A stretch of 27,542 nt of DNA from a virus. Where the stretch lies: IMG/VR virus record IMGVR_UViG_3300009159_000253, positions 1 to 27,542 of that record; one strand, given 5' to 3'. This document shows, piece after piece, positions 7,693 through 14,198 of the stretch. The notes beneath the pieces were generated by a model. The model saw only the letters and a program-made list of their open reading frames with translations, was not told where the DNA came from and ran no database searches. Position 1 is the first letter of the stretch. Every line of letters begins with the position of its first letter. A program made the position numbers and the translations under genes.

Positions 7693-9123
7693 ATGAAAAA
7701 AATTAACAGTACATATATCGATAACTTAGTAAGTAAAATTATCAACGAAACTTTAGAAGAAAGAGCCGATAGTTTAGTTTCTAAAATTAAATCTAACGTA
7801 AATGAGTTAGGTGGAATGGATGATGACCATCCTACATTTGGTAAACTTAACTTGTCAAAAATGTCTGATAAAGAAATCGAGGCGTTATTAAATAAACCTG
7901 TCAGAGGTGGTGATGATAACGACATGGATGATGAAGATGAAAACCCTAGTTTTGAAGAAGAACAAGATTTTTTACAATCTTGGGGGGATGAAATGGGTAT
8001 GTTTGATGATGATAAAGAAATGGATGAACTTGGTGAAGAATCTGAAGTTTGTGAATGTGGTGGAGGTATGTCTGAAGGAGAGTGTATGGAGTGTGGTAAA
8101 TCATATATGGATGAAGACATTTATGATAAAGAAGACCTTAACGGTAAATTTGATTATGTTCAGGAAGAAGACGATGTTGACTTTGAAGAGGAAGAATCTG
8201 AAAAAGAAGAGGAAAATAGTGAATTTTGTAGATATCAGAAAAAAATGTTTGGACCTGAAGATGAGAGATACCAAGACAAATGTTTAGGTAAATCGGCAAT
8301 CGAAGATTTGGCAGGAATGGAGATGAATATGAATGAAAGATTACGAGGTAATCAAAAAAGAATTGATAAGAACAAAAACAATAAGATTGATGCGGAAGAT
8401 TTCAGAATGTTAAGAAAAGAATCTAAAAAATCTAAATCAACACTTAAGTTATCTGAATCAGAAATGATTGATTTAATTGAAAAAATTGTGTTGGAGGACA
8501 AAGAAAAAGTAAAATCTAACATTAAAAATTTAACCGAACCTAAAGGATTAACAACATATAGAAGAGCCGTTAAAGGTTCAGGTAAAGAGAACGATGATTA
8601 TATTAAATCTGTGGCTAAGAAAATGAAAGATTATTTAAAGGACGGTTCTAAAGGTGACTACGAAACAAACCCTAAACATTTCCCAAAAAGTAATGGTGGA
8701 TTAGCAAAAATGAAAAAAATGGCTTACGAAGTTTCTAAAGATGGTGAAGAATTTTTGGATGATTACATGAGACCTGGTATGGAAAATCTTGATTACGATG
8801 AAATACATCCCAATGAAGATTGGATGAAAGATAATATCGAAGGGTCTTCAAGAACAGGTAATAATCCTGAATGGATAAATGCTGAAAAAACTGAATTAGG
8901 GGCAAAACTTAATAAAAAACGAAAAGAAAATAAATTTGCTAAAGCTAAAAGAATGGCGGCAAATAAATCACCCCAACCTGTCGTTACAGATAAACCAGGT
9001 CAAGAGTCAGGAAAAGGAATAGACATTAAGGTCGAATCAATTGAATCAAAAACTGATAAGAAATTAAATGAGGAGTTTGAAAAAATGAAATCATTAATTT
9101 CGTACGATAGAAAGACTCAGTAA
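7693..9123 (+). CDS. acidic modular protein, candidate prohead/internal head protein
   Basis: 476 residues. An N-terminal amphipathic leader (YIDNLVSKIINETLEE, 8-23) is followed by a strongly acidic region (~70-175) interrupted by a zinc-ribbon-like Cys set (C120, C122, C131, C134). An EF-hand-like loop spans 225-236 (D225, N227, N229, K231, D233, D236). A second leader-like helix lies at 251-268 (LKLSESEMIDLIEKIVLE). The C-terminal part is charged and contains a folded stretch near 280-355. The composition resembles scaffold or internal head proteins of T4-like phages, often processed by a prohead protease. It has its own motif upstream and a terminator hairpin downstream. No enzymatic role is visible. 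Confidence 0.8.
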   Translation: MKKINSTYIDNLVSKIINETLEERADSLVSKIKSNVNELGGMDDDHPTFGKLNLSKMSDKEIEALLNKPVRGGDDNDMDDEDENPSFEEEQDFLQSWGDEMGMFDDDKEMDELGEESEVCECGGGMSEGECMECGKSYMDEDIYDKEDLNGKFDYVQEEDDVDFEEEESEKEEENSEFCRYQKKMFGPEDERYQDKCLGKSAIEDLAGMEMNMNERLRGNQKRIDKNKNNKIDAEDFRMLRKESKKSKSTLKLSESEMIDLIEKIVLEDKEKVKSNIKNLTEPKGLTTYRRAVKGSGKENDDYIKSVAKKMKDYLKDGSKGDYETNPKHFPKSNGGLAKMKKMAYEVSKDGEEFLDDYMRPGMENLDYDEIHPNEDWMKDNIEGSSRTGNNPEWINAEKTELGAKLNKKRKENKFAKAKRMAANKSPQPVVTDKPGQESGKGIDIKVESIESKTDKKLNEEFEKMKSLISYDRKTQ

Positions 9124-9151
9124 TATACATTTAAATAATAGTTATTATATT

Positions 9152-9186
9152 TTCTCCATAAGACATTTCTTATGGAGAATTTTTTT
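9152..9186 (+). terminator. terminator hairpin that contains the next gene's start codon
   Basis: A perfect 11-bp stem (TTCTCCATAAG at 9152-9162, CTTATGGAGAA at 9169-9179) with a 6-nt loop is followed by seven T (9180-9186), a textbook intrinsic terminator for the 7693-9123 gene. The ATG of the next gene (9172-9174) lies in the 3' arm. A TATATTTT at 9146-9153 resembles a -7 element, and RNA started from it would lack the 5' arm. Confidence 0.8.
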
Positions 9187-9639
9187 AACTATATAACAAA
9201 GCCGTTAACCCCCGAAGATGTGGACCTTTGGTTCAGGGGTAATAACATTATTCCCGAAAAATTGGAGTTATTTTCCGATTTTAGTCACTCATTGAATATT
9301 CTGATAGTTGACACTTACTTAGGGGAGCCACCAAAATCAAATGAAACTAAAATCACTTTAAGTGAGGATGACAATCAACGACACTTTGAATGGTGTTGGA
9401 ATAAAATCGTTGATAATTTTAAGAAAGAAGAACTAATCTTTGATTATAAGGGAGAGCACTTTGATTACTTCAAGTCATTCTTTGATGAAATCTTTTACAA
9501 TCAAAAGGACGAAAAAATTCGAAAGTCTATCGGTAATTTTTTTAGTGATTTATTTGACACAAAAAAACCTTTCACTAAATCCGACATTGATATGATATCT
9601 TCGATTTATAAGATGTTGGATAAACACATGAAAAAATAA
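9172..9639 (+). CDS. hypothetical protein, start codon inside a terminator hairpin
   Basis: 155 residues, acidic, mostly helical, family unknown. Visible stretches are LTPEDVDLWFRGNNIIPEKL near the N-terminus, HFEWCWNKIVDNF in the middle and KSDIDMISSIYKMLDKH at the end. The first ATG (9172) falls in the 3' arm of the hairpin at 9152-9186, and the next in-frame Met is close to the C-terminus, so no alternative ATG start rescues it. Read-through RNA from the upstream gene would be terminated or have its start masked; expression probably needs a promoter close by. The gap before the next gene (9640-9722) holds dyad repeats. Confidence 0.75.
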   Translation: MENFFNYITKPLTPEDVDLWFRGNNIIPEKLELFSDFSHSLNILIVDTYLGEPPKSNETKITLSEDDNQRHFEWCWNKIVDNFKKEELIFDYKGEHFDYFKSFFDEIFYNQKDEKIRKSIGNFFSDLFDTKKPFTKSDIDMISSIYKMLDKHMKK

Positions 9640-9655
9640 AAAAACACGTATATTG

Positions 9656-9684
9656 TTTACTATAGAGTAAAGAAAGTTAACTTT
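9656..9684. promoter_or_regulatory. two adjacent dyad repeats upstream of the H1-like gene
   Basis: TTTACT-ATAG-AGTAAA (9656-9671) is a perfect 6-bp inverted repeat with a 4-nt loop. It is followed one base later by the 12-bp palindrome AAAGTTAACTTT (9673-9684). Both lie in the 83-nt gap before the H1-like gene, just after a weak -7-like TATATTGT (9649-9656). They could be operators or an mRNA leader structure. Confidence 0.4.
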
Positions 9685-9722
9685 TCAGTAATAAAATCAA
9701 TAAAAATAATAAATAAAATCAA

Positions 9723-9905
9723 ATGGAAACGTTAGAACAAATTAAATTAATGACAGAAGAATTGTCAGCAAATGTGACAAAATTCTTCAAAGGGAATAAA
9801 AGTGCTGGAACTCGTGCTAGAAAAACCGCACAGGGGTTGAAAGACTTATTACAAACTTTGAGAAAAGAAATTTTGGAAGAAAAAAAAGGTACTGAGAATG
9901 AATAA
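9723..9905 (+). CDS. histone H1-like DNA-binding protein (Bacteroidetes Hc1-like)
   Basis: 60 residues, the usual size of the Bacteroidetes histone H1-like family. The core KFFKGNKSAGTRARKTAQGL (21-40) followed by a Leu-rich helix (KDLLQTLRKEILEEKK) matches that family's GNKAAGTR-RK-LQ-LK pattern. Such proteins bind DNA without sequence specificity and compact it. In a phage it could organise phage DNA, displace host nucleoid proteins or alter host transcription. Host acquisition is likely because the family is mostly confined to Bacteroidetes chromosomes. It overlaps the following membrane-protein gene by 8 nt, and two dyads sit upstream. Confidence 0.8.
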   Translation: METLEQIKLMTEELSANVTKFFKGNKSAGTRARKTAQGLKDLLQTLRKEILEEKKGTENE

Positions 9906-10086
9906 TTTAGATAGTATATTTTTATTTATATTTATCTTTTCGGTACTAACCGTGGCAAGAACGGTTTTTAGGTTTATAGGCGCCCTATCACAAACACCAC
10001 CAACTAAATTGGTGTTAAGTGGTAGGGAACTTATCTTCTTAGGATTGGCAGTTACCTACTGCTTAACTTATTTAATACAACATTAA
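9898..10086 (+). CDS. small two-helix membrane protein
   Basis: 62 residues with two hydrophobic segments, about 6-24 (IFLFIFIFSVLTVA) and 44-60 (LIFLGLAVTYCLTYLI), joined by a short polar turn containing TPPTKLVLSGRE. There is no family recognition. The start overlaps the 3' end of the H1-like gene by 8 nt and the stop is 2 nt from the next gene, so it is translated within one operon. Two-helix proteins of this size include holins, but there is no other evidence for that here. Confidence 0.7.
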   Translation: MNNLDSIFLFIFIFSVLTVARTVFRFIGALSQTPPTKLVLSGRELIFLGLAVTYCLTYLIQH

Positions 10087-10088
10087 TT

Positions 10089-10523
10089 ATGAGCTTATAT
10101 AAAGAATTCTCGATACTATTTCCTTACCTACAGTCTGTTAGGAAAATTAAAACTTATCTAACTTTTGATGTTAGTTTTCCAAATACGTGGAAATTACCTA
10201 AGAAATTTGTGAATGAGGAAAAAGTGATGGAGCAAACCACAACAATACCGAACGAAAGACTATTTTCGTTTGTGTCAGAAATTACTGAAGAAGAGGTAGA
10301 GAAAGTTTCAGGTAATATTCAAAATATCATAAAATATAATCTCGAAAGAGAAGAAAAAGAAAAACTATTTGACTCTAAGGTAAATGAGTTAAAAATGATT
10401 TTTGAAAAACAAAATTTGAGTAATTTAAAAAGTTTACACTTTGACATTAAAAAATCCAAAATAGAATTAGTTGACAATGAAGAAGAAATCGACACAACTG
10501 GAGTGGTTGGAACAGGAGAATAA
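10089..10523 (+). CDS. hypothetical protein
   Basis: 144 residues, unrecognised. The N-terminal half has a beta-like start (LTFDVSFPNTWKLPKKFV). The C-terminal half is a long charged helix with coiled-coil character (EEVEKVSGNIQNIIKYNLER onward), ending in VVGTGE. It overlaps the next gene (10477) by 47 nt in another frame, typical of tightly packed phage operons. Confidence 0.7.
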   Translation: MSLYKEFSILFPYLQSVRKIKTYLTFDVSFPNTWKLPKKFVNEEKVMEQTTTIPNERLFSFVSEITEEEVEKVSGNIQNIIKYNLEREEKEKLFDSKVNELKMIFEKQNLSNLKSLHFDIKKSKIELVDNEEEIDTTGVVGTGE

Positions 10524-10665
10524 AAAAGACCTACTATCCCTTGAAAAAAGTAAATTAGATTTAATTAAGGAAATTAAAAAACATAAAAAAGAGGAACTAG
10601 TTCCTAAAAAAGAAATTATACAGTTAAGTCTATGGAAAAGAATAAAGAAGGTGTTAATGGGGTAA
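10477..10665 (+). CDS. small coiled-coil hypothetical protein
   Basis: The ATG at 10477 is chosen over a TTG at 10471; 62 residues. It is almost entirely one charged helix (EWLEQENKKDLLSLEKSKLD...) with a C-terminal SLWKRIKKVLMG amphipathic end. It overlaps both neighbours (47 nt upstream, 34 nt downstream). Function is unknown; the size and heptad pattern fit a small adaptor or inhibitor. Confidence 0.6.
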   Translation: MKKKSTQLEWLEQENKKDLLSLEKSKLDLIKEIKKHKKEELVPKKEIIQLSLWKRIKKVLMG

Positions 10666-10898
10666 TACAAAGATTTGCGGTATTATCGGACTCATTAGTC
10701 GATATGTTTCCTAACGCAAAATCTGTTGTTGTGTTTTGTTTAAATGATGAAGATTTTAATAGGACCAAAGCCCAAGTAAATAACTTTGATAATAATACCA
10801 CACAATTTAAAATTGATATTTCAGGAACTGAATTTATTTTCTTGAAGGATAAGTTGTTGAACTCCTCTGAAGATAAGATTTCTCAAACCCCATTTTAA
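10632..10898 (+). CDS. hypothetical protein
   Basis: 88 residues, no family recognised. A compact alpha/beta look: helix FAVLSDSLVDMFPNA, strand KSVVVFCL, then NNTTQFKIDISGTEFIFL. It begins within the preceding gene, and its last 65 nt overlap the 3' end of the convergent minus-strand gene 10834-11481. Such an overlap means both 3' ends could be transcribed antisense to each other. Confidence 0.65.
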   Translation: MEKNKEGVNGVIQRFAVLSDSLVDMFPNAKSVVVFCLNDEDFNRTKAQVNNFDNNTTQFKIDISGTEFIFLKDKLLNSSEDKISQTPF

Positions 10899-11481
10899 CT
10901 AATAGTTCATAAAGATATTTTTTTTGAGGGGACGAGTAATCCTTTACTAGTAAACAATCCTTTCTACCATCATCATTAAATTTTTTTGTTAAAATATCAA
11001 TAAATCTTTCAGATTCGTCAGATGTTTTTAATGTGAATAAATTAAATTTGTCATCGTTTTGCACGATGATTTTGTTATTTAATTTTGATATTAACTTAAA
11101 TCCTATAGGGTCTAAGTATTGTTTAATGAATTGACGAGTGTCAATCTTTTTGTTTGTTGTATAATCTAAAAACAATTCCTCGATTCGGTATCTTGTAATG
11201 TTAATCATGGTAAGTTCAGAATCATCTAAAGAGACTTTAACTTGTCTTCCGTAATCATCTTTCATATACAAAGATATAGGTGAAGACGAGGACTTTTCAA
11301 CTAAGGACAATTCATATTCGGATACTACGCCATTTTCCATGGATTTATCATAAATCACCTCATCACTTTCTTTAACGAGTAATTTATAATACTCAAGAGC
11401 CTTTTTATGGGTCTTAAATTTATTGATTATTTTCTTTTTTACTTTATTCTTAAATAGAATAACCTGATAGGTGTCGTTCAT
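10834..11481 (-). CDS. hypothetical protein on the minus strand
   Basis: 215 residues, start at 11481. The N-terminal ~55 residues (YQVILFKNKVKKKII-KF-THKKALEYYKLLV) resemble a small beta-alpha domain. The middle has YGRQVKVSLDDSELTMINI, and the C-terminal part has a winged-helix-like feel around IKQYLDPIGFKLISKL. No family is named. It is divergent from dnaJ with a 47-nt A/T-only-like gap and convergent with the plus-strand gene ending at 10898. It is an isolated minus-strand gene in a mainly plus-strand region. Confidence 0.7.
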   Translation of the reverse strand: MNDTYQVILFKNKVKKKIINKFKTHKKALEYYKLLVKESDEVIYDKSMENGVVSEYELSLVEKSSSSPISLYMKDDYGRQVKVSLDDSELTMINITRYRIEELFLDYTTNKKIDTRQFIKQYLDPIGFKLISKLNNKIIVQNDDKFNLFTLKTSDESERFIDILTKKFNDDGRKDCLLVKDYSSPQKKYLYELLVKMGFEKSYLQRSSTTYPSRK

Positions 11482-11528
11482 TATGATTAATAATTATAAA
11501 ATAATAAAAATAGTATATAGATAAGTAA

Positions 11529-12455
11529 ATGAGTACAGAAAATTTTTATCAAGTGTTGGGTGTCGATGAAAAAGCGACACAAGAAGAAATTAAAAAGTCT
11601 TATAGAAAAATGGCGATTGAACATCACCCTGATAAAGGAGGGAATGAAGAAACGTTTAAAAAAATATCTGAAGCGTATGATACGTTAGGTGACGAGAATA
11701 AAAGAAGACAATACGATAACCAAAAAAATAATCCATTTGGAGGTTTTGGTGGTGGAAATCCTTTTGAAGATTTCTTTAATTCGGGGTATCAACCTAGACG
11801 AAGAGCCGCACCTGATAGTGTTATCGATATAACTGTCGGTACATTAGAATCATTTAATGGTTCAGATAAGACCATTACATATAGTCGAAAACACGGTTGT
11901 ACTACTTGTAATGGGTCGGGTGGTGATAAGAAAACATGTGTTAAGTGTAATGGTGGTGGATATACCACTGTAACGATGGGAACAGGGTTATTTACTCAAG
12001 TGTTCAGACAACCATGTAATGATTGTAGAGGTGAAGGACAGGTCTTTAAAACAAGATGTGGAGTTTGTAACGGGAGTTCGACAATGCCCGAGATGGAAAC
12101 CATTAAAATAAAATTACCTCATGGAGTTGATAACGGACAGTTCTTCAAGATGCAAGGTAAGGGAGACTACAATAACGGTGTTTATGGTAATTTAGTTATC
12201 CGAGTTAAAATGGTGCCCGAAGGTAACTTTGAGAAGAGTGAGAATGATTTGGTATATAATGCGTTTTTAACTTTGGAGGATTTAAGTAAGGACAATTTAG
12301 AGATACCTCATCCATCGGGAAACATATCGATTAAGATACCTGAAGATTTTGATACGTCAAAACCCTTAAGAGTTAAATCGAAAGGGTTTAAAAGTAATGG
12401 TGTTGGGGATTTGTTTGTTAAATTATTTGTGAAGTTTAAACGGTCTAAAAATTAG
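11529..12455 (+). CDS. dnaJ: DnaJ-type co-chaperone
   Basis: 308 residues against about 370-380 for typical cellular DnaJ. The J domain has the HPD tripeptide (33-35) that stimulates DnaK. The Gly/Phe linker (about 70-86) is GGFGGGNPF-like. The zinc region holds four CxxC motifs, at C124/127, C137/140, C163/166 and C177/180. The C-terminal substrate-binding domains are present but the dimerisation tail is short. It should recruit host DnaK to fold phage proteins or remodel replication complexes. It starts the plus-strand block after a divergent gene, and its last 11 nt overlap a minus-strand small membrane-protein gene. Confidence 0.95.
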   Translation: MSTENFYQVLGVDEKATQEEIKKSYRKMAIEHHPDKGGNEETFKKISEAYDTLGDENKRRQYDNQKNNPFGGFGGGNPFEDFFNSGYQPRRRAAPDSVIDITVGTLESFNGSDKTITYSRKHGCTTCNGSGGDKKTCVKCNGGGYTTVTMGTGLFTQVFRQPCNDCRGEGQVFKTRCGVCNGSSTMPEMETIKIKLPHGVDNGQFFKMQGKGDYNNGVYGNLVIRVKMVPEGNFEKSENDLVYNAFLTLEDLSKDNLEIPHPSGNISIKIPEDFDTSKPLRVKSKGFKSNGVGDLFVKLFVKFKRSKN

Positions 12456-12588
12456 ACATAATCTCACCGATTAATTTAACTGTACCATAAATTGCTGCAA
12501 ATAGAATATAGAATGATACTATAATCATTGTCCAGTGCATACCTGATAATCCTTTTTTACATGTCTTACAACCTTCTTCTTTTTCCAT
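12445..12588 (-). CDS. small single-pass membrane protein with N-terminal CxxC
   Basis: A 47-residue frame on the minus strand from ATG at 12588 to TAG at 12445-12447. It begins [16 protein letters not shown], a cytosolic-looking CxxC segment, followed by one hydrophobic helix ([17 protein letters not shown], about 21-37) and a short polar end. It fills otherwise empty sequence after dnaJ, overlapping it convergently by 11 nt. The clear membrane helix and coherent composition support a real gene. The Cys pair may bind metal or be redox active. Confidence 0.6.
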   Translation of the reverse strand: MEKEEGCKTCKKGLSGMHWTMIIVSFYILFAAIYGTVKLIGEIMSNF

Positions 12589-12684
12589 TTGTTTTTTTTT
12601 ATAATAATATAGGAAATTTGGAATTTTATCAATAAATTTGTCAGAATTATTTACTTTCTAACGCACTTTTCTTATCTTTCAGTA

Positions 12685-12692
12685 TATTTATA
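12685..12692 (+). promoter_or_regulatory. candidate late-promoter motif TATTTATA
   Basis: TATTTATA ends 6 nt before the ATG at 12699. The 110-nt divergent gap (12589-12698) also contains a consensus -7-like TAAATTTG at 12633-12640, but with no TTTG at the proper upstream distance, so the start site is uncertain. Confidence 0.4.
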
Positions 12693-12698
12693 TTATAT

Positions 12699-12863
12699 AT
12701 GACAACAAAAGGAAGACCTTATAAAGACGAGAAAGATAAAAAAGTAAAATACGGTATTAGTATTGACCGTTATCTTTTTGATAAAATGAAGAACGAAGAG
12801 GTTAGCGTCTCTAAATTTATTCAGAAGTTAGTAAAAGAATATTATGATGGGAAAAATATGTAG
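12699..12863 (+). CDS. small ribbon-helix-helix DNA-binding protein
   Basis: 54 residues. A basic N-terminus (TTKGRPYKDEKDKK) leads to a beta strand (VKYGISIDRYLFDKM), a turn and a helix (VSVSKFIQKLVKEYY). This is the arrangement of short MetJ/Arc-type proteins, which dimerise and place the two-stranded ribbon in the DNA major groove. It is probably a transcriptional repressor, perhaps autoregulatory given its small upstream gap. Its 3' end overlaps an HNH-endonuclease N-terminal fragment that starts at 12844. Confidence 0.7.
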   Translation: MTTKGRPYKDEKDKKVKYGISIDRYLFDKMKNEEVSVSKFIQKLVKEYYDGKNM

Positions 12864-12906
12864 TAAATGTTGTGTTGATAAAGAATTAGAAGACGGTATT
12901 GAATAA
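12844..12906 (+). pseudogene. N-terminal fragment of an HNH endonuclease
   Basis: A 20-residue frame (MMGKICSKCCVDKELEDGIE) ending in TAA at 12904-12906. The CSKC...KEL pattern is the usual N-terminal zinc-binding start of small phage HNH endonucleases (CSKC-x-KEL-F). The matching C-terminal half occurs at 13110-13292. The central segment is gone, so this is read as a relic. Confidence 0.5.
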
Positions 12907-12942
12907 CAAATAAATTAAACAAACAATAAAATAATATAAATT

Positions 12943-13113
12943 ATGAAAAGAATACACGTAAAATTTATAAAATGGTTATCAAACCGTTTTGGATATAAAA
13001 TAATAATGTTAAAGGCTGAAAATGGAACAACAACCATTGAAGGAGATAGAGAAGTAATGAAATATATGGATATTTCAGGATATTTTTTTAAAAAAGAACC
13101 GTTAAAAAGATGA
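12943..13113 (+). CDS. small hypothetical protein lying between two HNH fragments
   Basis: A 56-residue frame from ATG at 12943 to TGA at 13111-13113, basic (MKRIHVKFIKWLSNRFGYKI at the start). The mid-section IIMLKAENGTTTIEGDREVMKYMD is typical of a small beta-alpha protein. It occupies the place where the middle of an HNH endonuclease would be expected, and its stop overlaps the ATG of the HNH C-terminal piece. It has no similarity to HNH proteins that I can see, so it may have been inserted by replacement. Confidence 0.5.
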   Translation: MKRIHVKFIKWLSNRFGYKIIMLKAENGTTTIEGDREVMKYMDISGYFFKKEPLKR

Positions 13114-13292
13114 AAAAACAATTTACTGACGGTATGTCTTGGAATAATTGGGGTGAGTGGCATATTGACCATATAAAACCTGTTTCAAGTTTTGATAAAT
13201 CAGAAAAAATGTTTATAATTAATTCATTAGATAATTTACAACCATTATGGGCGGTGGATAATTTAAAAAAATCAAATAAAATAATAAATTAA
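13110..13292 (+). pseudogene. C-terminal HNH-nuclease fragment
   Basis: 60 residues. MSWNNWGEWHIDHIKPVSSF carries the HxDH-type HNH core (WHIDHIKP). NLQPLWAVDNLKKSNK is the characteristic end of phage HNH proteins (NLQPLWA-DN-KK). The normal protein has about 80-100 further residues upstream, including paired Cys and a MEKQF-like helix; here the frame begins exactly at MKKQF. Either this is a remnant or a minimal protein is still translated. The 4-nt ATGA overlap with 12943-13113 keeps it translationally coupled. Confidence 0.65.
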
Positions 13293-13302
13293 AATAGAAA
13301 TT

Positions 13303-14145
13303 ATGTTATCCTACATTGGTGGCAAGAGCCGCATAGCTCCAAGATTAATAATACCAAACATCCCAACGGATATAGAAGAATTTGTTGAGGTTTTCGGTGG
13401 AATGTTTTGGACATTTTTTAGTATGGACCTAAAACAGTTCCTCAACCTAAAGAAAGTTGTTTACAACGACTTTAATCCATTAAATTATAACCTATTTAAG
13501 TGTATTCAAAACCCAACGGAGTTATTGAAGGCAATCAACTCAATTGATTGTCAAAAATTTGGTGAGGTACCAACCCCACCATTATATAAAGAACAATTTA
13601 TCAGGTTCCAAGTTGAAATATTTAATGAAGGTTTCAGCGTAGAACCTGGCGATTATGAAGTTGCTGCAAAATATGTTTACGTTTTAACCCAAGTGTTCAG
13701 TGGGTCAAAACCTGAGACAAGTTCATTTATAGACCTTAAAGGAAAGTATAAATCAAAATATCTAACATTTAGAGACAAATTATCAAAACCGGATTGGATA
13801 GAGCATTTTTTAAAGATAACTCACGTTGAGAATATGGATTTTGCTGACGTTATTAAAAAATATGACTCACCAACAACTTATTTTTATGTTGACCCGCCGT
13901 ATTGGAAAACGGAAAATTACTACTCAAACCACGATTTTGATAGAAATGACCATGAAAGATTGGCAATTTGTTTAAAAGATATGAAAGGTAAGTTTTCTTT
14001 ATCTTATTATGATTTTCCATTATTATCCGAATGGTTTCCTAAAGACCAATATAAGTGGGAAAAAAAGGAATTTGCTAAGGCCGCGGCAGCGAAAAAAGGT
14101 AAACCTCAAACTATGGGAGAAGAACTTTTAATAATGAACTACTAA
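13303..14145 (+). CDS. DNA adenine methylase (D12 class, Dam-like)
   Basis: 280 residues. The N-terminal SYIGGKSRIAP is the S-adenosylmethionine-contacting start of D12 methylases (YxGGKxxL type). FVEVFGG (about 27-33) and VVYNDFN (about 52-58) follow. The catalytic motif IV is YVDPPY near residue 195. The family transfers a methyl group to N6 of adenine in a short site such as GATC. In phage this usually protects DNA from host restriction. It begins 10 nt after the HNH fragment and ends before an LRR-protein gene with a separate motif. The specificity cannot be read from the sequence. Confidence 0.9.
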   Translation: MLSYIGGKSRIAPRLIIPNIPTDIEEFVEVFGGMFWTFFSMDLKQFLNLKKVVYNDFNPLNYNLFKCIQNPTELLKAINSIDCQKFGEVPTPPLYKEQFIRFQVEIFNEGFSVEPGDYEVAAKYVYVLTQVFSGSKPETSSFIDLKGKYKSKYLTFRDKLSKPDWIEHFLKITHVENMDFADVIKKYDSPTTYFYVDPPYWKTENYYSNHDFDRNDHERLAICLKDMKGKFSLSYYDFPLLSEWFPKDQYKWEKKEFAKAAAAKKGKPQTMGEELLIMNY

Positions 14146-14172
14146 AAAATTGAATTATTTCTTTTCACTGAA

Positions 14173-14180
14173 TATTTATA
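14173..14180 (+). promoter_or_regulatory. candidate late-promoter motif TATTTATA
   Basis: TATTTATA lies 26 nt before the ATG at 14199 in a 53-nt intergenic gap. The gap has no TTTG/TAnnTTTG pair. Confidence 0.45.
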
Positions 14181-14198
14181 TAATAAAAAAACTGTAAA

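Noticed and set aside
7677-8120. Ser-rich minus-strand frame opposite the acidic gene
   Set aside because: Antisense of an Asp/Glu-rich coding region gives Ser runs; no independent support.
12633-12640. TAAATTTG, a perfect -7 match before the ribbon-helix-helix gene
   Set aside because: The nearest TTTG is 12 nt upstream instead of 19-21, so a full promoter is not supported.
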